Position numbers and translations under genes: made by a program. A stretch of DNA of 64,000 nucleotides, taken from Rubritalea profundi (GTDB lineage: Bacteria > Verrucomicrobiota > Verrucomicrobiia > Verrucomicrobiales > Akkermansiaceae). Positions 54,882 to 63,978 of this stretch are shown here, in pieces. The first letter of the stretch is position 1. Every line of letters starts with the position of its first letter. A model generated the notes under the pieces. The model did not search any database, was not told the origin of the DNA, and was given only the letters and a program-made list of their open reading frames with translations. The DNA lies in the NCBI RefSeq assembly GCF_002954445.1, contig NZ_MQWA01000001.1, positions 4,007,061 through 4,071,060 of the forward strand, written 5' to 3'.

Positions 54882-55979
54882 GTGCAACTTTACCTTCACA
54901 TTCCCTTCTGCCACCGCATCTGCCCGTATTGCTCATTCTACAAGCACACACCGGGCAACACCGACATGCGCGCGTTTATCGACGCCATTTTGCTCGAGGG
55001 AAAAAAACACGTGGAGAAGATCGGCGAGAACAAACTAACCACACTCTATTGCGGTGGCGGCACTCCCTCCATGCTCTCCCCGACCCACCTCAAACTGTTA
55101 TTCAGCGGGTTGCGCGAAATCTTCGACATGAGCGAGCTTAAGGAACTCACTTTCGAGGCCAACCCAGCAACCTTCGACCTCACCAAGGCAAAGCTCTTTA
55201 AAGAACTAGGGATAACGCGAATCTCCCTCGGTATCCAATCATTCGACAACGGAGTTTTGAAAACTCTAGGACGCGAGCACAATCGTGAAGAAGCAATGGC
55301 TGCTGTACCCATTCTACGTGAAGCCGGAATCAAGGAAGTGAACATCGACCTGATGTTCTCGATTCCTGGGCAAACGCTTGAAGTCTGGCAAGACACGCTC
55401 GATACTGCCGTCAGCCTCAATCCTGACCACATTTCAGCCTACAATCTCACCTACGAGGAAGACACAGCCTTCATCGACAAACTCACTGCTGGTGAATATA
55501 TTGACGATTCGGAGACCAACGCGCAGATGTTCACTGCGGGTCACGACACGCTGACTGCTGCAGGTTTCGAGCACTACGAGACATCGAACTACGCCAAGAT
55601 CGGCACTCGCTCTACTCACAACCTTTCTTATTGGAAAGGCGCAAACTACCTCGGGCTCGGGCCATCCGCAGTCTCCACAGTCGGCAACACTCGCTGGAAG
55701 AATCTTCCCGACACAGCGAACTACATCAATCAAATCAACCACGTAGGTCACGCTCAAACCGAGAGCGAACACCTCACTGAAGAAGATCTCCATCTAGAAC
55801 AGATCGCCCTCCAGCTCCGCACCACCGATGGATTACCACTGGATGTCCTCAGCGATGGTGAGCGCCAACGCGCGCAGAGTGTTATCGATGAAGGCATGGC
55901 CAAAGTTCTGGATGGAAACATGATTCTCACAGGTGAAGGTAGACTCCTAGTAGACTCGATTGTGGAGCATATTGTGTAA
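54882..55979 (+). CDS. hemW: Radical SAM haem chaperone HemW (coproporphyrinogen oxidase-like)
   Basis: This 365-residue radical SAM protein starts with GTG. The cluster motif is CHRICPYC (C-X3-C-X2-C), followed by YCGGGTPSML, the SAM-binding GITRISLGIQSFDN and a HemW-type C-terminal domain (YEDLHLEQIALQLRTTDGL-like). HemW inserts haem into enzymes; older annotation calls it HemN-like. The start is fixed by the fold (QLYLHIPFC) just after GTG. Confidence 0.9.
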   Translation: MQLYLHIPFCHRICPYCSFYKHTPGNTDMRAFIDAILLEGKKHVEKIGENKLTTLYCGGGTPSMLSPTHLKLLFSGLREIFDMSELKELTFEANPATFDLTKAKLFKELGITRISLGIQSFDNGVLKTLGREHNREEAMAAVPILREAGIKEVNIDLMFSIPGQTLEVWQDTLDTAVSLNPDHISAYNLTYEEDTAFIDKLTAGEYIDDSETNAQMFTAGHDTLTAAGFEHYETSNYAKIGTRSTHNLSYWKGANYLGLGPSAVSTVGNTRWKNLPDTANYINQINHVGHAQTESEHLTEEDLHLEQIALQLRTTDGLPLDVLSDGERQRAQSVIDEGMAKVLDGNMILTGEGRLLVDSIVEHIV

Positions 55980-56083
55980 CTCAGGAAAAAGTGATGAGGA
56001 GAAAGGTGAATCGAGTCCACCAATTTCAGTATCGACAAATACCCTAGCTCTGTGTTTTCCTCCGCACTTCTCAATTTCCCGCT

Positions 56084-56980
56084 ATGAAACATTTACTTTC
56101 TATTGAAGAGCTCGACGCTGGTCAGCTCAATGGTCTCATCGATTCAGCCGTACAGCTTAAGGCTGAACGCGGCAATCACAGCAGCCAACCACTCGCGGGA
56201 CAAACTTGGGCAATGATTTTCACAAAGTCCTCCACCCGTACTCGTGTCTCATTCGAAGTTGGCGTGCGTGAACTCGGCGGCTCGATCATGTTTCTCTCGT
56301 CCAATGACATCCAACTTGGCCGCGGCGAGCCGATCAAAGACACTGCGCGCGTACTTGGTCGGATGATTCATGGATGTATCATCCGCACATTCGACCAACA
56401 GGACGTCGTCGATTTCTCTGAGTTCGGCAATATCCCAACCATCAATGCACTGACTGACGAAGAACACCCCTGCCAGATTCTAGCAGACCTTCTCACAGTC
56501 AAAGAAAAGTTAGGCACTTGGGAGGGCAAGAAAGTCGTCTTCATCGGAGACGGCGACAACAACATGTCACGCTCATGGATCTGGGCCGCTAAATACCTCG
56601 GCTTCGAGCTCGTAGTCGCAGCTCCAGCCTCCTGCATGCCACCACAACAATGGATAGACAAGGTAAATGCGCCTAACGTCACACTCTGTACTGACCCAGT
56701 GGAAGCAGTCCGTGGAGCAGATATCATCAACACGGATGTTTGGCTCTCTATGGGACAAGAAGGACAAGCTGAGAAAGAAGCGCTCTTTGGCGACTACCAA
56801 GTCAATGCTCAGCTACTCAGCAATGCAGCTAAAGACCATATCGTCCTTCACTGTCTCCCAGCCTACCGCGACAAGGAGATCACAGAAGAAATTCTCGAAC
56901 TCCACGCCGACACTATTTTCCAGCAAGCCGAAAACCGCCTCCACGCGCAGAAGGCTGTGCTAGCAGCTATTGCCCGCTAA
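56084..56980 (+). CDS. argF: Ornithine carbamoyltransferase
   Basis: This cytoplasmic enzyme makes citrulline from ornithine and carbamoyl phosphate in arginine synthesis. Binding motifs are STRTRVSFEVG, ALTDEEHPCQILADLLT (HPCQ), SMGQEGQ and HCLPAYRDKEIT. Its 298 residues are typical. Substituting acetylornithine cannot be fully excluded, since some bacteria use N-acyl forms. It has its own promoter gap after hemW and a terminator. Confidence 0.93.
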   Translation: MKHLLSIEELDAGQLNGLIDSAVQLKAERGNHSSQPLAGQTWAMIFTKSSTRTRVSFEVGVRELGGSIMFLSSNDIQLGRGEPIKDTARVLGRMIHGCIIRTFDQQDVVDFSEFGNIPTINALTDEEHPCQILADLLTVKEKLGTWEGKKVVFIGDGDNNMSRSWIWAAKYLGFELVVAAPASCMPPQQWIDKVNAPNVTLCTDPVEAVRGADIINTDVWLSMGQEGQAEKEALFGDYQVNAQLLSNAAKDHIVLHCLPAYRDKEITEEILELHADTIFQQAENRLHAQKAVLAAIAR

Positions 56981-57007
56981 GGTTTCGAGCAATCATTTTT
57001 CATAATT

Positions 57008-57043
57008 GACCCAAGTGGCTTTACCGTCGCTTGGGTCTTTTTT
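57008..57043 (+). terminator. Terminator of argF
   Basis: GACCCAAG (57008-57015) pairs with CTTGGGTC (57030-57037), followed by six T. Confidence 0.92.
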
Positions 57044-57093
57044 GTTTCCAGCGTTTAGCTGGTACATCCGACAACTCCCATCGGTTGTGAGAA

Positions 57094-57418
57094 TCACCCT
57101 TGGTGCAGATAGCGCCGAGCACTATGGCGTATGTTGAGAATTCTCACTGTGTTCTCGTGGATGCTATAAATGATTCGGTATTGAGAATGGGTACCGAAGG
57201 AAAAGTAATTGCCGTAATTCTTCACCCCCCCAGAGCCCACTCTCTGGAGCAAGTGGGCAGGGTTCGGGCATTATTTGAAGAGTCTCAATGTCTGACCTTA
57301 GAGAGGTAATTCACTCTTCTAATTTTTCGGGTGCTTGCTCACTGAGCCACACCACCACATACTCAAGCTCTTCCTGTGCCGTGGAAGCGAATACGACAGT
57401 GTATTCCAGCAGGATTTA
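57094..57418 (-). pseudogene. ParE/RelE-type toxin pseudogene
   Basis: Directly after the antitoxin stop, the minus strand encodes LEYTVVFASTAQEELEYVVV and WLSEQAPEKLEE, a RelE/ParE N-terminus. A TGA (57311-57313) then replaces an expected Trp. After SDIETLQIMPEPCPLAPES the frame shifts near a run of seven G, and the C-terminus continues as HSQYRIIYSIHENTVRILNI and RHSARRYLHQG with a stop at 57094. The start ATG also appears lost (CTG). The toxin is dead unless the frameshift is a sequencing error. Confidence 0.85.
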
Positions 57419-57703
57419 TGAAGTGATATACTTTTCTTCAAGACTGGCAAAGACATCCACTGAGGATATCCCCTTACCTCCTTCACGAAAGTAATTCATA
57501 GCACTCTGCAGTCGAGCATCCTGAATGGCTTGCTCCGCCAATGATGCCATTTTTTCATAGGACTCGGCGTCTTGAATAACCACAGATGCCTCTCCGTTCA
57601 CCGTGAGGATTTCAGGCTCCCGTGTGGCATGGAGGTGCTGGATATGAGGTTTTGAGTTCCGAAGGAAATCCGAAAGCGGCTTGATAGCTGATGTTTTAAC
57701 CAT
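57416..57703 (-). CDS. Phd/YefM-type antitoxin
   Basis: This 95-residue protein with the Phd/YefM fold is MVKTSAIKPLSDFLRNSKPH, then LTVNGEASVVIQDAESYEKM, the classic antitoxin core that also represses its own operon. The C-terminal half would clamp the toxin. The partner downstream is broken, so this is an orphan antitoxin that may still bind DNA or neutralise related toxins elsewhere. Confidence 0.85.
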   Translation of the reverse strand: MVKTSAIKPLSDFLRNSKPHIQHLHATREPEILTVNGEASVVIQDAESYEKMASLAEQAIQDARLQSAMNYFREGGKGISSVDVFASLEEKYITS

Positions 57704-57981
57704 GATGAGAGCAGTAAATTCTATGTTTATTATATACTCTCCTTACAGGAAATCGAACTCTTTGAGTTGGTTTGTGAGTTCAATTCCCTTCAGGCAATGA
57801 AAACCCCTTCTACCTCGCCGTAGGACTTGAAACTTCCACGTTCCGCCCCACTTCCTCCTTCTTTTGCCGTGGGAGGATTCGCATCACAGCAAGAAGTCAA
57901 CATAGCACCAATATATAGGTGTGTGACTCATTTCAATGATCGGTGCATATTGTCAGTCAAATAGATGATCCATCAGTGACT

Positions 57982-58569
57982 TTACTGACTGCTCTCCACA
58001 TTCACCTCGGTGATCGTCTGTGGGCGTTGTGCTTCCACTAGCTCTGCGGCGTGGTAGTCGATGAAAGTTTGCTCTAGGTGGGCGTAAAGATCGGAAATTG
58101 TCTGCTTTTTACTCACACGATACTCGATCATCTCCTTATGTGTCGTTGTGGGATAGCTCTTGATCACCGCATTGGCGCGTTGCCCGGCATCACCCGAACC
58201 CGCTGCTTGAACATCGCTGGCTCTTTCAGTGAAGTTTTCCACCACATCATTGAGGTAGCCGCTCGGAGAATTGCGCGGTTCCACATGGTAGATCCTCACT
58301 AAATTGCGGGACTTGAGCGAGATTGTTAACTCACGCACGTAGGCAACATTATCGACAGCGTATTCCTGAATACCGAAGCTCTCAACGTCAGCCACAGACA
58401 CAAAAGCAATTTGATTATCGACCGTGGCTTTCCAGAAGAGAGTCTTCACCTTTCCCGTCACAGTCCGTTGGCTCGGGCTAGTTACCGCCTTTTCCTGCCC
58501 AATAATGACTTGGGCATGAAGTATCGAACTAACAGATAGGAGACTCAGTAGGCATAGGATTGATCGCAT
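57982..58569 (-). CDS. Exported protein of unknown function
   Basis: This 195-residue protein has a clear signal peptide (MRSILCLLSLLSVSSILHAQ, cut after HAQ). The mature part is beta-rich then helical, with no motif I know and no cysteine, so no disulphide or cofactor site is evident. It stands between the antitoxin gene and rsuA, 40 bp from rsuA in the same direction. Confidence 0.65.
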   Translation of the reverse strand: MRSILCLLSLLSVSSILHAQVIIGQEKAVTSPSQRTVTGKVKTLFWKATVDNQIAFVSVADVESFGIQEYAVDNVAYVRELTISLKSRNLVRIYHVEPRNSPSGYLNDVVENFTERASDVQAAGSGDAGQRANAVIKSYPTTTHKEMIEYRVSKKQTISDLYAHLEQTFIDYHAAELVEAQRPQTITEVNVESSQ

Positions 58570-58609
58570 GGCTAGAGTCCTAGCAGGATGCTAAACGCAA
58601 GAGAAGCGC

Positions 58610-59305
58610 CTACTTCAAAAAACTTTGAATCTCCGCGTCATCGAGCTCGTAAAATTCACCTGGCTCAAGATCTCTCAGAGTAACGGCACCAATATTCTCA
58701 CGCTTAAGTTCAAGCACCTTGTTACCGATGGCTCCGAACATGCGCTTCACTTGGTGGTACTTTCCTTCAGTGATTGTCAGGCGACCTTCTCGCTCGCCTA
58801 GTAACTCTAACTTGGCTGGAAGCGTGCGCTTTTCTTCGCCTCTTAGATACAATCCTTCAGCAAAAATTTCGACAATTTCCTCGTCGATAGGATCAATTAG
58901 AGTGACATGGTAAACCTTTTCACACGAAAATTTCGGTGAGGTGACTCGGTGGCTCCATTTGCCATCGCTGGTGAGAAGTACAAGGCCAGTAGCATCTTTA
59001 TCGAGACGTCCAGCGATGTGGAGTTCTTTGTGGGTGAAACCGTCGACCAGATCGATCACAGTGTCATCTTCCTCGTCATCACCAGTAGATGAGAGCACAT
59101 CTTCAGGCTTATAAAGGGCAATGTAAACCTCACCAGACTCGGTGATCAGCTGGCCATTGACAATGATTTCGTCCTCAGGCTTCAGCTTGAGCCCTTGGTC
59201 TTTCACAACCACACCATTCACCTTAGCTCTACCCGACAGGATAGCTACTTTTGCCAGTGAACGTGATGCTTCAGAATGGGTTGCTATGAATTTGTCGAGC
59301 CGCAT
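58610..59305 (-). CDS. rsuA: Small-subunit rRNA pseudouridine synthase, RsuA family
   Basis: This 231-residue enzyme isomerises uridine in rRNA. The N-terminal S4 RNA-binding domain (MRLDKFIATHSEASRSLAKV) is followed by the catalytic domain with GRLDKDATGLVLLTSDG, whose Asp is catalytic, and YHQVKRMFGAIGN. RsuA (16S position 516) is more likely than RluB/E/F, but the family members are similar. Confidence 0.88.
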   Translation of the reverse strand: MRLDKFIATHSEASRSLAKVAILSGRAKVNGVVVKDQGLKLKPEDEIIVNGQLITESGEVYIALYKPEDVLSSTGDDEEDDTVIDLVDGFTHKELHIAGRLDKDATGLVLLTSDGKWSHRVTSPKFSCEKVYHVTLIDPIDEEIVEIFAEGLYLRGEEKRTLPAKLELLGEREGRLTITEGKYHQVKRMFGAIGNKVLELKRENIGAVTLRDLEPGEFYELDDAEIQSFLK

Positions 59306-59346
59306 GGCGTGACGCTACGCAGCAGATTTAAAAATTGCAAGCAAGG

Positions 59347-60609
59347 CTAGAGAGCTTCTCCACGCTGCGTTCCTTCATTAGCATTGCTGCGCCCTTCCCC
59401 ACGTCGCTTTCCAATAACTTGTCTACGTCCACGACGCGACAAAGTGATCGGTTTTGTGACATCCTCAGCAGGCACCACATTCCGGTGAATCCAAACACTC
59501 TGGATCAATCCCAGCATGAACATACACATCAACAAGAAGGTTCCTGAGTATGAAATCAGTGGCAGAGGAATACCCGTGATCGGCATGATCCGAATGTGCA
59601 TTCCAATATTCTCAAAAATGTGGGCGAAGAAAAGAGCCACTACAGCACAGACAATGACTTGCCCCGACAAGTCGCGGCTGTAGTAGGAAATGAACAATGC
59701 CTGGATAAGTAATACCCCATAAATCGTCACCAACACCATACTCCCTCGGAAGCCTTGTTCTTCAGCAATCACTGCGAAAATAAAATCGTTGTGGGCGGTT
59801 TTCCACGGGATGTACTTCTTATCGTGGATCGAGCCTTTATTCGCGTCGGCTAAATGCCCCACGCCTTTCCATCCAGCCTTTCCTACAGCCATACCAATAT
59901 AGTGGGGCGCATAGGCGTCTCCCTGAATATCCACTTCTCGGTCATTAAGCATGTCGAGGTAGAGCTCTATACGCTGGGTGCCACGCTCGGAAGCACTCGG
60001 TAGTACAATGAAAAACAGCGGCGGAACCAGCGCCAGTCCGATCAACATAATGAAACTCAAGTAGCGGAAAGGAATCCCTCCTGTCAGCATCACAACGCCC
60101 ACCACTGGTAACCAAACCAAGGCTGAGCCCATGTCTCCCATCAACGCGACCAATGCAAATGGCACCAGCGACATGACAGCGATCATTCCAACTTTGACGA
60201 TTGGTAGGTCTAACAGCGGATGTAGTCGCGGCATTTGCTGGAGCATCACAGCCATCGCAATAAAGCCAGCTACCACCATGAACTGAGCAGGCTGGAAGCT
60301 AACTCCTGCAAAATTTAGCTGATGGACTTCATTGTCCACAAACATAGCAGCAATCATCAGCCCCAAACCAGCTAGGTACATAGGCAAGGCCAAATACTTG
60401 ATCCACCTATAGTCAGTCAATGCTGTGACTAAGTAGACAACGCCACCGATGAGTGCCCAAACTTTTTGGCGATCAGCGTAGTATTCACCACCTTGCGGCA
60501 AGTGACGTGCGGCGCTCTCGATCGAGAAAACACCGAACACAATGAGACCTACCATGGAGAGTAACAACACCCAGTTGAGTCCTAAAAATTTGCGCAAGAG
60601 CGGAGTCAT
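59347..60609 (-). CDS. rodA: Rod shape-determining glycosyltransferase RodA
   Basis: This membrane peptidoglycan polymerase of the SEDS family has about ten membrane segments. Signatures are WALIGGVVYLVTAL, FAGVSFQPAQFMVVAGFIAM, MGDMGSALVWLPVVGVVML, PWKTAHNDFIFAVIAEEQGF and GIPLPLISYSGTFLLMCM. I choose ATG 60609 (MTPLLRKFLGLNW), since that is where family similarity begins. The frame is open to 60822, and a start at 60711 is possible, adding 34 unlike residues. The C-terminal tail is basic. It is divergent from the deacetylase gene. Confidence 0.92.
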   Translation of the reverse strand: MTPLLRKFLGLNWVLLLSMVGLIVFGVFSIESAARHLPQGGEYYADRQKVWALIGGVVYLVTALTDYRWIKYLALPMYLAGLGLMIAAMFVDNEVHQLNFAGVSFQPAQFMVVAGFIAMAVMLQQMPRLHPLLDLPIVKVGMIAVMSLVPFALVALMGDMGSALVWLPVVGVVMLTGGIPFRYLSFIMLIGLALVPPLFFIVLPSASERGTQRIELYLDMLNDREVDIQGDAYAPHYIGMAVGKAGWKGVGHLADANKGSIHDKKYIPWKTAHNDFIFAVIAEEQGFRGSMVLVTIYGVLLIQALFISYYSRDLSGQVIVCAVVALFFAHIFENIGMHIRIMPITGIPLPLISYSGTFLLMCMFMLGLIQSVWIHRNVVPAEDVTKPITLSRRGRRQVIGKRRGEGRSNANEGTQRGEAL

Positions 60610-60756
60610 CGTACCAAAATCCCATTCACGATAATCACCGACCCCTGTATAGCAAGCAAAGTTAGCGAGCAATTCTTTAGAATCGTAGAAAAACGCACCA
60701 GATTCAGCCATATCAGTATTTACAAAAAAGATGCCAGCATTACAGTAGCAACTTCC

Positions 60757-62001
60757 GTGACAATCAAGGCATTCACTACCATTCTTATCAGCTTTTTCAT
60801 CGCCTGTATCGCGATGGCCCAATCCTCGTTGACTACAGCGGATTCAGACAAAGCCGTGGCTGATGCTACAATCCCGCCAACCTTGGTGAATGCCACTGAG
60901 GACCACTCGCTGGTCACTGTTCTCGGCTACCACGACTTTACCGATGGCTCTGAAGCAACCGAAATGCTTCTCCCTATAGATGCCTTTCGCAAGCAACTCC
61001 AAGCCATCAAGGATCTAAAACTTAAAGTCCTCACGCTCGAAGAGTTCATAGAGTGGAAGACAGGAAACTTCAAACTACCCGAGCGCTCGGTGCTGATCAC
61101 TATCGATGACGGATGGAAGACGGTCTACACTCACGCCTATCCTGTCCTCAAGGAATTTGAATTCCCTTTCACCCTATTTCTCTACAAGAACTACGTTGAT
61201 GGCGGCGGCAAGGCACTAACTTCAGAAATGGTCAAAGAAATGCAAGCCAATGGTGCGAGCGTCGGTTCACATTCAGTTTCGCACCCCTACCCTAGCTCTG
61301 TCAAAAAGCGGATCAAACAAGGTCCCGAAAAATACGCTACCTTCCTCGATACCGAATTTGGCGATTCTAAGCAATTTCTCGAAGAAAAATTTGGTAACGT
61401 GGTAAACACCTATGCCTACCCTGGTGGATTCCATACCCCTGAGATGTTTGATGTGGCTAAAAACAAAGGGTACACATGTTTATTTACAGTCCTCCCTGGA
61501 AAGGTTTCAAAAAAATCCGGAGATATGACCCTGCCTCGTTACATCATTCTAGGCACTCACGACAGTGTGTTTGAGAGCGCCACAAGCTTTCCTGCTACAG
61601 CCACTAGTACTGCCAGCCTCGGAGCGATCATCCAGACTACCCGCCACCCAGTCACTCCTGCAGCGGGCTCTACTATCGGTGATCGACTCCCTGAAATCTC
61701 CACCAATCTCAGCGACATCGAGCTTCTCGATCCAGCCTCATTGGTCATGCGCGTCTCGGGCTTCGGTCAGGTCCCAGCAACCTTTGACCCAGAAAGCAAA
61801 AAATTCTCTTGGAAAGTCAACCGACGTCTGCGCAAACCTACCTGCGACATCACTGTGAGCTGGAAGCTGCTAGAAGCGGAGAAGTACGAAAAGCCAATGA
61901 ACTGGACTTTCATCCTCAACCGACGCGCTACCTATCTTCCTACCACAGCCCCATCACTACCAGCGGCTCAGCCATCCGAGGATGCTAACACTGCCCAGTG
62001 A
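60757..62001 (+). CDS. Exported polysaccharide deacetylase
   Basis: This 414-residue exported protein has a signal peptide (ending near ACIAMAQ). A NodB-homology deacetylase domain is at about 45-265. Metal and catalytic motifs are ITIDDGWK, SHSVSHP (His pair) and YAYPGGFH. The C-terminal part (about 280-414) is a beta-type extension with a Thr/Ala/Pro-rich end. It probably deacetylates cell-wall or exopolysaccharide sugars; divergence from rodA suggests an envelope role. Confidence 0.88.
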   Translation: MTIKAFTTILISFFIACIAMAQSSLTTADSDKAVADATIPPTLVNATEDHSLVTVLGYHDFTDGSEATEMLLPIDAFRKQLQAIKDLKLKVLTLEEFIEWKTGNFKLPERSVLITIDDGWKTVYTHAYPVLKEFEFPFTLFLYKNYVDGGGKALTSEMVKEMQANGASVGSHSVSHPYPSSVKKRIKQGPEKYATFLDTEFGDSKQFLEEKFGNVVNTYAYPGGFHTPEMFDVAKNKGYTCLFTVLPGKVSKKSGDMTLPRYIILGTHDSVFESATSFPATATSTASLGAIIQTTRHPVTPAAGSTIGDRLPEISTNLSDIELLDPASLVMRVSGFGQVPATFDPESKKFSWKVNRRLRKPTCDITVSWKLLEAEKYEKPMNWTFILNRRATYLPTTAPSLPAAQPSEDANTAQ

Positions 62002-62034
62002 TCCCACATCTTTTTATCTACTAAATTTACCACC

Positions 62035-63483
62035 ATGTTCAACTCACTCTCAGACTCACTCGACACCGCCTTTAAGAACTTCCGAGGTCAGGGCAAAATT
62101 TCTGAAAAGAATATCACCGACGCCCTTCGCGAGGTTCGCCTGGCGCTGCTCGAAGCTGACGTCGATTACTCCGTAGCCAAGCTCTTCATCAAAAATGTGA
62201 AAGAACAGGCACTTGGTGAGAAAGTGATGAAGTCGGTCAAACCGAGCGAGCAGATCGTTAAGATTTTCCACGACCAACTCACAGCCCTCCTTGGAGGAGA
62301 CAACGAACCACTCGACCTCACTCCACCAGCGCGCATCATGATGGTAGGTCTCAACGGTGCTGGTAAGACAACTACTTGTGCCAAGCTTGCTGCGCGCCTC
62401 AAGAAAGAAGGGCGCCGCCCACTTCTCGTCGCCTGTGACCTTTACCGTCCAGCCGCCATCGACCAGCTCGCGACACTCGCCAAGCAAATCGATGTGCCCG
62501 TCTACACTCCAGATCCATCGGAGACTGACTTGGTCAAAGTCGCAAAAGATGCCCTCAAATGGGCAGACGGCCAGAATGGCACCTTGATTATTTTTGATAC
62601 TGCCGGACGCCAGGAGGTAGACGAAAAACTCATCGGAGAACTCAAAGAACTCCACACCTTCCTCGCCCCTAAAGAAACTCTCCTCGTTGCAGACGCCGCG
62701 ACTGGTCAGCAGGCAGTATCGGTAGCTAGCCACTTCGACGAAGCGGTCGGCATCACAGGAATCATCCTTTCAAAACTCGATGGTGACGCACGCGGTGGCG
62801 CAGCGCTCTCCATGCGTACTATCACCGGAAAGCCAATCAAGTATTCTGGCGACGGTGAGAAGATAGAAGACTTCACAGAGTTCCACCCAGAGCGTATGGC
62901 TGGTCGCATCCTCGACATGGGTGACGTAGTCTCCATGGTCGAACACGTCGCTGGCAAGATCGACGAAAAGGAAGCGATGATCTCTGCCGAGCGTATGCAG
63001 TCCGGTAAGTTCGACTTCAACGACTTCCTTAGTCAGATGAAGATGATCCGCTCGCTCGGACCACTCGACGGCTTACTCAACATGCTTCCAGGCATGAAAA
63101 AGCTCAAAAAGCAGATTCCAGCGGATGCTCTCAACACGGATAAAATGAAGCACATGGAAGCCATCGTTCTTTCCATGACTCCGAAAGAACGCACACGTCC
63201 AGAAATTATCAAAGGCACACGCCGCAAGCGTATTGCTAAAGGCTCAGGCACCTCAGTCCTCGAAGTGAACCGCCTGCTCAAGCAGTTCGGTGAAATGCGC
63301 AAGATGATGCGCTCCAAAGGCAAAATGAAGCAGATGATGGAGCAAATGGGCGGTATGGAAGGCATGGGCGACATGCTCGGTGGCGGCAAAGGTGGAGAGC
63401 TCAATATGGACGATCTCGATATGAGTAAGCTCGGCGACATGAGCAAGAAATTCGGCGGCAAAGGCGGCGGACTCCCATTCTAA
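62035..63483 (+). CDS. ffh: Signal recognition particle protein Ffh
   Basis: This GTPase brings nascent membrane proteins to the membrane. The N domain is helical; the G domain has GLNGAGKTTTCAKLA, DTAGRQ (DTAGR) and SKLDGDARGGAAL. The methionine-rich M domain (about 300-440) binds SRP RNA through its SGSG-like GSGTSV segment. The C-terminal 50 residues are Gly/Met/Lys-rich. Its length of 482 is slightly above the usual 450. A UUCG-loop terminator follows. Confidence 0.97.
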   Translation: MFNSLSDSLDTAFKNFRGQGKISEKNITDALREVRLALLEADVDYSVAKLFIKNVKEQALGEKVMKSVKPSEQIVKIFHDQLTALLGGDNEPLDLTPPARIMMVGLNGAGKTTTCAKLAARLKKEGRRPLLVACDLYRPAAIDQLATLAKQIDVPVYTPDPSETDLVKVAKDALKWADGQNGTLIIFDTAGRQEVDEKLIGELKELHTFLAPKETLLVADAATGQQAVSVASHFDEAVGITGIILSKLDGDARGGAALSMRTITGKPIKYSGDGEKIEDFTEFHPERMAGRILDMGDVVSMVEHVAGKIDEKEAMISAERMQSGKFDFNDFLSQMKMIRSLGPLDGLLNMLPGMKKLKKQIPADALNTDKMKHMEAIVLSMTPKERTRPEIIKGTRRKRIAKGSGTSVLEVNRLLKQFGEMRKMMRSKGKMKQMMEQMGGMEGMGDMLGGGKGGELNMDDLDMSKLGDMSKKFGGKGGGLPF

Positions 63484-63586
63484 TCGAGCGGCACCCGACG
63501 TGTTCCGCTTTCGGTATTCCGTTTTCCCACTGACAAGATACAAGCCAAGCTCGTTGAATCCCTGAGCGGAAATTCAGATTATTTTT

Positions 63587-63614
63587 AGAGCCACCTTCGG
63601 GTGGCTCTTTTTCT
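63587..63614 (+). terminator. Terminator of ffh
   Basis: AGAGCCACC (63587-63595) and GGTGGCTCT (63600-63608) form a 9-bp stem with a TTCG tetraloop, followed by T-rich sequence. Confidence 0.95.
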
Positions 63615-63674
63615 TTATTCCCTATGTTCTAGGAAATTACAGAAGCTGCCCCTCAAGGGTATTATCCACATAAT

Positions 63675-63881
63675 TAATACCACTTAGAGTTCGAAAAGAG
63701 GCTAATGACGGAGTGATTTCTTGCTAAATCAAGGCTCGACGAGGGAGTGGTGCGGGCACCATGACTGAGGAGAAACGCTGGTTTAGCAAGAAAGCGCCCG
63801 GTATCTCATTCGTTCCGCGAAGCGCATTTCCCTAAAACCCGAAAAAAACGTTTGTCTCTTTTGGAAATCTAAGTGGTATTA
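63675..63881. mobile_element. MITE with perfect 14-bp terminal inverted repeats (copy B)
   Basis: The ends TAATACCACTTAGA (63675-63688) and TCTAAGTGGTATTA (63868-63881) are exact complements. If the outermost TA on each side is a target duplication, this is the pattern of IS630/Tc1-mariner elements. An inner inverted repeat (TTTCTTGCTAAA at 63717 with TTTAGCAAGAAA at 63782) suggests a folded structure. It is 207 bp with no gene. A related truncated copy is at 38443-38574 in opposite orientation. Confidence 0.85.
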
Positions 63882-63978
63882 GTTGCTATCATGAACTTAA
63901 AGCACTCAGAAAACACATTAACGAATGAATATCGGTGCCACTAAGTAAATTTGTTAGGCTATTTCAGGAAATTTGAAT

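Noticed and set aside
57311..57313. In-frame TGA in the toxin as a possible selenocysteine codon
   Set aside because: It replaces an expected Trp, has no SECIS-like hairpin behind it, and the gene is also frameshifted. It is a simple nonsense mutation.
62056..62733. Long open frame on the minus strand opposite ffh (225 codons)
   Set aside because: It is a shadow of the ffh coding frame, with no family similarity and no start signal.
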